Shown here: positions 24,301 to 33,300 of the stretch, piece by piece
Numbering within the stretch: position 1 is the stretch's first letter
Layout of the letters: each line of letters starts with the position of its first letter
Origin: Branchinecta lynchi
Taxonomy: Eukaryota > Arthropoda > Branchiopoda > Anostraca > Branchinectidae
Direction: 5' to 3'
Length of the DNA: 64,000 nucleotides
NCBI GenBank assembly: GCA_023053575.1
Contig: JAKZAP010000009.1
Coordinates: 17,837,869 to 17,901,868, forward strand
Position numbers and translations under genes: made by a program
Notes under the pieces: model-generated
Databases searched by the model: none
What the model saw: the letters and a program-made list of their open reading frames with translations, nothing else
What the model was told of the DNA's origin: nothing

Positions 24301-27300
24301 AGGATTACTTTGGGTTACATTGGGTTACTTTTGGTTACATTGCATTGGGTTAATTAGGTTACATTGGGTTACTTTGAGATACTTTTCGGTTACTTTCCAG
24401 GGTGTACGAAAAGTTACTTTTGGTGACCAACCCTGGCATTTTCCGGCTTGAGCCTGAAGAGGACCCTTGCCAAGAAGGGCCGAAATAAAGCTCTAATAAA
24501 ATTTAGCTGACTTATCCGTTTTGCACCGTCAAATATAACTATACAATCGGGATCTGTCCTTTGTAATCCCCTATTTTTAATTATAATTTTCTCTTCCAGC
24601 AAAGTATATTACAAGTTTTGTTTGTCGACGAATGTTTGGTTCAAAATAAGCCTACCCAACTACTTTACTGAAGACCAACTCTAAAAAAATGTATTTAGGC
24701 TAAGGGTGGTATTTATATAAGAAACGGATCGATCGAGGATCGATATTTATATTGTTATTATTATTAACATTTTAATCAGCTATCGCCATAAATATGCCAT
24801 TTATATTTGAAACGGACCGATTTCTCAAATACGTCCGTATTGCTTGACATTCAAGTCTAGTTCGAAGACAAATGGGTAAATTGTAACCGTAAATCTGGTT
24901 TGTTTCATAAAAGAAGATGTAACCGAATGTGAAGAAAATACCTAAGAACGAATAAAACTACTTGTTTAATTCAGTTACTGTAATCCTTAATTTTGTTTCT
25001 TATTTTCTGTATCAGGATATACGTACCGTGTTCTTCAAAACTGGGCTAACTACATTTTCATAATTTTTGGACCCAGTTTTGTGCATGCCCGTGCATGCCA
25101 TTTGCATGAAGAAAATAAGAACTCGGAAAGTTAAAACTAATCTGCCTGTTAGATGGTGCTCGTGTCGTCATCTAACACTTGGCAAAATTTAACAGAATAC
25201 CAAATCAGCTATGTTCTTTCCAATGGTATAGTTAACTCAGTTTTGAAAAAAAAAATTCAGTTAGCACAGTTTTATTTGATCATGACACATCAAGAGTCAC
25301 TTTTCTACATTTTAAGGAAATTATGGATTAAGTTTTGTTTATTTATTAATTAATTTTATTGTAGCTTTGTTCTTCGCCACTGCTCCGCGATAGTCCGCAC
25401 GACAGGCCTACTGCGAGTACACCATTGAACCACGTAGAAGTTCACGGCCCCTCACCTGGAGTTACCCCGCTTACGAAATTGGTAAGCTATCTGCTTCTTG
25501 ATTTCAGAACAGGGCTTGAAAATTACGACGCGTAACCCTGCTCATTACGTATACACAAATCTTTATTTTTCTTATATAAAGATTCAGTTTCATATAAAGC
25601 ACTATATTTCGTACAGACCGATCCAATTGTTTATTTTGTTTCGTTTAATGTGTTCTCTTTATTGTATCCCCGTGTGCCTAAATATTTGTTAAATGTCGAA
25701 AAACTTTTAACCAAAATCCATTATCCCAATATATTACAGTATCCCAATGTATATTAGTCCAGTATCCGAAACTTCTTTCCCTCTTCTTACACCAGCTGTT
25801 AGGAAGGACAAACCCCTCGCGTACTCCAAATTACTTTCAAGAAACTGCCCAATGTTTTTTTAAACTGAGTTCGGTTTAGATTGAGTTTCAGAAGACTGTC
25901 AGAGAAACTAAGCAATGCGAAACAATCCTCTATGTATTTTTTATGTAATTTGTGATTTTTTTTTACTTTTAGCTTGCTTGAAAAATCGCGGTGTTTGTTT
26001 TAGTGTCACCCCGATCTTTTGTGAGATCGGAAAAGGTGCATGTATAAATTCTGAAGAAAACTGAATTAAGCTATCGCTTCTCGGCCTTTTGGCTAAGATC
26101 AAAGTGTAGTATCTGTTCTTATCAGCTTAATATCTGATACGGTCCCTATATGGGGCCCAGAATATTAAACTGATTTTTGGAAATAGGAGGGATGTCGGGG
26201 CTTGCTCCGCTCCCTCCACGCGTTGGCCCTGTATTGCAGTACCGCAGGGATCGGCGCAGCCCTTCGGGGTAAACAATAAACGATCTGTCCTTTTACCAGG
26301 AGTGTGAAATGTCTGACGAAGTTGGCCTTGGTACCAGTTAGTGTTGGGCGATATTTGGATTTTTCGATATATCGATGTTTTCACTATCGATAGCGATATT
26401 TCATTAGTATGTTTTGCTATAGGATATGTCTCGTTTCGCCCAAATCTACGAAAGAAATTGTCGTTAAATAGCATCTTGCATCATCTCAAACTCTGGATAA
26501 ATAAGAACTGAATTGCGGAAAACATATTGCTCCAGTTTCGGATATGTAAATGTAGGTTATGTTGGATTATTTACAATAATTAGGAGTGAAAAATATCGTT
26601 TTCGATATCGATATTTGGTCCGATATATCGTTATCGATATCGAATATCGCCCAACACTAGTACCAGTGCTTACACCCGACCCTCTCAAAAAAAAGTAGCA
26701 GCCTCTTCAAATAAAGTAGATTTCGATAATATAAAAAAGTAGTCGTATGTCTAAAGGAAGGCTTAGTGAGCCCATTTATTTCCAACCTTTCCCTTCAGGA
26801 ATAACTTAAAAAGTAAAAATAAATATTGTTTTCTTCCAAAATACAGAATTTCTAATATAAAAGCATATTTTGTTGAAAGTGTGAGCCGCAGGCAATTTTT
26901 TTTTTAAGGTCATCCTGTTTTCTCCAAAAATATAGATATTTTTGTCAAGCCAGATTGTGTTAAAACTGTGCGCCGCAGGCAAACATTCTGAAAACAAATC
27001 CTGTTCTCTGCTAAAATACTGGGACTTCTGTGCCAGTTGTGCACAACAGACAAAAACTTCTAAAATCTGACTGTTTTCAATTAGCCTACTTATATTTTGG
27101 CTCAAAACCAGAATGTGTTCAAAATGTGCCCCGCAGGCAAAATTTTATCCTGTTTTCTGCTAAAATATGAAGATTTTGGTAGAGAACATAACTGTGTGCT
27201 GACAATCAGCCTGTTTTCTGTTCAAATAATTTGTTATTCTGTTAAAATGTCCGTCGCAGGCAAACAAATTTTGAATCAGCCTCTTTCGTGGCTAAATTGA

Positions 27301-30300
27301 GAGAGTTTTGTACCAAAACGGATTGTTTTCCAAACCACAGTGCGTCCCAGACAAAATTATTGAATATCTACTTCTTTTCGGCCTGGTAATCAAACCAAAA
27401 TACAAACAAGAGTAGAAATAAAGTACCAAAAGGCCAAAAACAGTAGAAATAAAGTAGTAAAGTAGATCAGAAAATTAAAAAGTAGAATGGCCCAAAATTA
27501 AGTATTCTACTTTGAAATATAGTAGAAGTGGAAGCACTGCTTGGTACTCAATCGACGAAAAGAACAGTCGAACACATTCAAATCAGTGGGATGATTTAAC
27601 GTTGGGCGATATTTAGGAATTTCGATTATCGTAAAGCGATATTCGAACCTGTTAATACTGCTGCTTTTGTCATGGACCAAAAAAAATAACAAGACAAACA
27701 CTGAACTAAAACAACAAAACCAAACATTACCAGAAATAATAGCAGTTCCGCGCTTTTCATTCCCAGTCGGTTTCTCATCCCAAATCGAAATCAAGTTTGA
27801 AATCCCTATTTGTTCTTTTATTCCGAAATCCCGAATGATAGAGCTGTTGCACATCGTAATGCAACTATCGATATTTGTCAGTATTATCGATATTTCGAAT
27901 ATCGCTCAACACTAGAACGATTCGAATATACGATGCATATTTCTATCATAACACTGCGGTTTCGGCAAAGAATTTCTCCAAGAGCAGACAAACAGCAAAC
28001 TGAATTGTTCGAGATAGTGTTGGGCGATATTCAGGAATATCGATATTTTCGATTATCGTAAATCGATATTTGAAACTGTTTATACTGTAACATTTTTCAT
28101 GGACCCACAAACTGAACTAAAATAACAAAATCATTTTCGATTATCGTATCGAATTTCGCCCAACACTAGTTCGAGAATAGTGTTGGGCGATATTTGGATT
28201 TTTCGATATAGCGATATTTTCACTTTCATATTCGATATATCGATATCGATATTTCTTTAGTCTGTTTCGCTATGGGATACGTCTCGTTTCGCCAAAATTT
28301 CCTAACGAAATTGTCGTTAAATAGCATCTTGCATCGTCCCAAGCTCCAAATAAATTAGAACTGATTTACGGAAAACATTTTGCTCCAATTTCGGATATAT
28401 ATATGTAGGTTATGTTGGATTATTTACAATAATTATGAATGAAAAAATATCGTTTTCGATATCGATATTTATGTTTCGATATTTGATATCGATATTTGGT
28501 CCGATATATCGATATCGAATATCGCCCAAAACTATTCGATAATCATGAATCTAGGTGTCTCTCGAGCAGAGTTATTTTGCTCTGCTCTTGATATGTAGCT
28601 ATTCAGAAATATTAGATGAATTTATCCTTTATGTCAAATTATGTCGACGTTTGGGCTTACGACTGGGAACAGAAGCCACTGGACTTGTTCGGACTTTGTT
28701 CCGGGAATTTAAAAAAGAAAACTATTTTCAGTTTATTTATGTGTATCCGCCAAAGCTGGCGAGTAGAAAAAGTTAAATATAAATAATAGGTCTATAACTG
28801 ACCAGTATACTAGACCATATACTATCACAAAATCTTACATTCAATTTATTTTTTAAAAATGTTACACTAGCCTAAATGAATATTTAGCCTACCCAAATCT
28901 TTGAACAAAATACAACCAATAAGTGTGCTTTATGGTAAAAGCTTTTGAAAAAAATGTTTCAATTTTTTTTCAAAATATCAATTGGTTTTTTTAAACCGTA
29001 ATTTTCCATCATGAACTAGACTGAAATTTTAAAAATTTCCCGCCCCCCCCAAAAAAGTAGTTTTTGCAGTTCGAAGTATCTGTGTTATTTTCCCTCTGTA
29101 ATTTTTGGGATATCGATTCATAGTCGACAACAAAATTATCGACGAATTTTGTAATTGGAGGAAATAAAAAAGAAAGATGTAGGCTTGTTAGCCAGCAGCT
29201 ACGAACTATTAAGTGTTCCATCAGCCCAAGCTGACTGCGATTCATATTTGACTACGTAAAAGGATACGCGAACTGAGTTTTATTCTAGGTTCATTTTTAT
29301 TGCTGAGCCAGAGGATCCTTTCCAATCAGCACCGAAATGTCCCTAGAATGAAATTGAGTTGATGTGGTCGGTGTCAAGCGTAAACCACGTATCTCCCTTT
29401 TTCAAAATTTTTCAGGAAGTGAAAAAAAAAATAATAACTTTTTAAATATTATTTGAGCCCAAGCTGACTTTGAAACATTTATTCAAACAATGTTTTCAAC
29501 GGATACGTCAGCTACGATTCTTCATCAGCGATATTTCGGCCCTTCTTCGCAAGGGTCCTCGTCAGGCTGTCAATCCTCTGGTTCAACTTCGGGGAAGGAA
29601 ACAAACCTGTAATAAATAACTGAAGCTCCTACCGACTATAAATATCTTATTAAAGTAAATTATCTTCAAATACCACTATAATGAAAAAAATAGTCCTGAG
29701 ATTTAATTTTTGACACCGACGCTGTTTTTGCTGCACGATTTGCTGCACGAAATATCGCTGATGAAGAATCGTAGCTGACGTATCCGTTGAAAACATTGTT
29801 TGAATAAATAACTTTTTCTCGTTAGTAGTACAGCCCCCTATGTTAATCCGAGATTACGTGGTTTCCATCGTGGTTGTATCTCCCAAACTATGAGTCGGAG
29901 GCAATCGAGATACGCACCCGTTCGACGCAGAATTTTCGGCGAGTAGAAGTGTGTCAAAAAGTGGAAATCACGAATTTGACCCGATACGTGGTTTCCGCTT
30001 GACACCGACGATGTATCGATTTGACGCAATCAGACGTAGACAACAAGTGTTCTTACAGCGTGAAGGAGTTATTTAGTCATATCTAAGTTGTATCGGAGTT
30101 CCATACAAGCGTGACGTCACAGCCTTTTGATCTGTTTTACCTCAGAAAACAATTTTTTTTAGTTTATTCCTATCGGAGAAATACATGTAGAGAGCCGAGC
30201 GGCCAGCGAGGTGCCGGTTGCGTTTATATTTATTAAACGACCTAGGGACAATCAAATCCTATGTTGGGTCCTCGATCACATTATGTCACTACACGACTGT

Positions 30301-33300
30301 ATGAAATTCCAGTGAAAGAAATAGAAAACCGTGATTTTCGGGTTTTTTTTTCAGGGTTCCGCATCGTTTTTAGTGGAGTGTTCCTTGGAACAGTCCACTA
30401 TTGTGAGCGCTGTAATAGCTTTCAGCTTTCGGTTTTCACCATATTTTGTGGAGCTCATAACTCGTGAACGAGTGCAAGTATCAAGTTCAAACTTTTTACA
30501 CTTGTGGGTATTGGGGTCTAGTTGTGCCTTTTGGGGGTCCCGTACCCCCCAGACCCAACCGGTTCAGGATCAAATGGGCCCAGATTGCCCAGTGAATATG
30601 GTTCATAACTTGAACAGAACTGGACATAGGACGTTGAAATTTCTTGGAGGTGTAGCTCCTAGGGCTGGGAAATTGCTTGGGGGAAAGTGGGCTCCTAGGG
30701 GCTGAGAAAGTTGCACCTCCCCCACCCACACTGTTCATGGGCAACTGGTCCCAGATTGCCCAGGAGTAAAGTTCGTTACCCTTGCCAGGAATCAACAGGT
30801 ATCAAGTTGAAACTTGGTAGGATTGTGATGGGGTCTTTTTGTACTTGTTGCCGGCCCCCCCCCCCCCCACTTGGTTCAGGGGCAATTTGGCCCAGATTGC
30901 CCATTTTTTAATGGTTTTAACTTGACAATAAGTGGAGATACGGCTATGAAATTCCTTTATGCTGTAGGATCATAGGCACCGGGGAGAGTTGAACCACCCC
31001 CACCCTCCCCGTTCATGGGCCCAAAATTGCCCATGAAAAAAGTTTTTGACCCGTGACTGGAATCAAACTCTAAGCTCGTATACTTGGGGAAAAAGGTGTA
31101 AATACGCATTTTGATGGGTCCCGACCCCCCCCCCCCCCTCCCGTTCATGGGTAGCTGGGCCCAGATTTCCCATGAGTTAAGTTCGTCTATGACTCTTATA
31201 TATTTGGGGAGATATATCTATGGATGAGGATTTGGTGTAACATCAACAAATAAGACGACGCGACGTACTTCAATCTTTAATTAACAGATGGAAACTGGAC
31301 TCTTTTGTCATATGATGGATGATATGCCCTAGTGAATTGTGACAAAGGGGGCTTTAGTCTGCTACGAACTGGTTTATTGCACTTGTTATTACCTTGCTAA
31401 CGAAAGGGTGGGATTGGCAGGTAGACCATTCAGTGTTCGAACAAATGCTATTCGTGCAAGATCTTCAACATTTCTTTGGATTTGGTTTGTTTACATTTAA
31501 AACTTTTAAAGGGGGGGGGGGGGTGATTACAAGGTTATTTCAATACTTGTTTGGTTATTGGGGAAGAGAAATGTCTTGGTTCTAAAGCTGTTTGTATATA
31601 AATGTGATAAACTTTTACTTTTAAACTCCACGTCTGAGCGCTTGTGCACTTGTTCTGTTGATATTTGTGTTGGATTTTATGATTTAGTTTCGTTTTTTTC
31701 GCAGAAAACGGTTTGCCGGGCGACCGAAATATCCGAAACTATATTTATTCCTCGCACATTATCTTAGAGGGATATCTAGCTGATCAAGAAAAAAACTCGA
31801 AAATCACAGTTTTCTATTTCTTTTGTAATGAATGGTCATCATGTCTTCAAACCTTGAAATCCCAGTACAACTTAGTCGTCACTAGTTATGTGTCATACGT
31901 TATCGGGACCTCGTTTAAACTCGCACTTTTTCTTGCAGTGCGACATAACTGATAGCGGGTGCGAAGATAGCGCCTCTACCGGCAGTCCTCCCAGTTCCAC
32001 TTCAAATGGCTCATCTGGCTATGTTTCACGCCATAGTGACGTCATTGATGAAGCAGCCATGAAACGCCATTATGCCTATACCCAACCGACTGTCCCTACG
32101 AATGAGGTTTTCGACTTGCCACCCCCTCCCCCACCGCATATGTTCGAAAATGCGCCTGCAACGCCGCATGGTGCCAGTATGCCCCCACCTGTCCCGCCCC
32201 ATTATGTAAGTTGAGTGAGATCAGAGATTTATTTTTTGGCTTAGCGCTTTTTAGGCCTACATTGTCAAAATAATCTTGCAGTATTTGCTACTGGGATTAA
32301 CTTGTCTCTAAAAAGATAATCTTATCTCTAACTCGGATTAATTTTATCTCAGTAGAGGTAAGATTAATCCCAGTAGCAAAAACTGCAGTTAATTTTGATT
32401 CTTACTCGAAGAAACTTTTTACAGTGTTGGCAACCATGGTTAATATTAATCTTGGCATAGCGGAAGAAACGGCGTGTAATTCGTGTAGAAATGTGTCTTA
32501 ACGCGTATTCTCACAGTTCCCCGAGGACTCCTCAGGGAATCGAAGGGAACGGCGAGAATAGAGGGAGTCACTCCACGCGGCTTCCGCTTACGAAAACAGC
32601 AAGAACACGGGGAATGCTTCCAAAACGGATTTTGTTCGAAAAAAGTTGCCGAAATTAGTCTGGATCCAATCTATTTTTGGTTTTGTTTATTTTGATTCTT
32701 TTTAAATTAATTTTACATTGCACCAACGCCAGCAAAATTGATTCCCCTCCGAATTTAAAAGGGAGTCCTTTTTGATGGTGGTTAAAATAATGGGAGCATT
32801 CCCCGTCCGTGGGGACTCGCGAGAACACGGGGAGTGAGTCCCCGGGACAAACAAAAACGCGGGGACTCCACAAGTGGAGTCCTCGGGGAACGGCCAGAAT
32901 GCGCCTTTAGTTTTTCCCCTTTTCCTTGGGTCGTGAAAGTTGAGATGACCCCAAAATTATGTCGATGAGACGATCTTGGAAATTCTCTCATTCATTTGAT
33001 AATTTAGTAGCCATGGCTAAATGCTATTGATGTCGGTTTTGTTGCCCTGCCATTGACTGGCGTTACTTCATTAAAGAGCACGACACACTACTGTCCGTAT
33101 TGGTTCGTTACAATAGAGACACACTAAAAAAAAAATCTTGCAGTACTTGCTACTGGGATTAATCTTGTCTCTAAAAAGATAATCTTATGTCTAATTTGGA
33201 TTAATCTTAACTCAGTAGACTTTTTACAATGCAGGAGATCCCCCTACACTGTAAAAAAAAATCTTGAAGTATTCGCTAGTGGAATTAATTTTGTTTCTAA

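Noticed and set aside
26127..26474. 115-residue minus ORF
   Set aside because: Covers the U2 snRNA and part of a MITE; antisense shadow.
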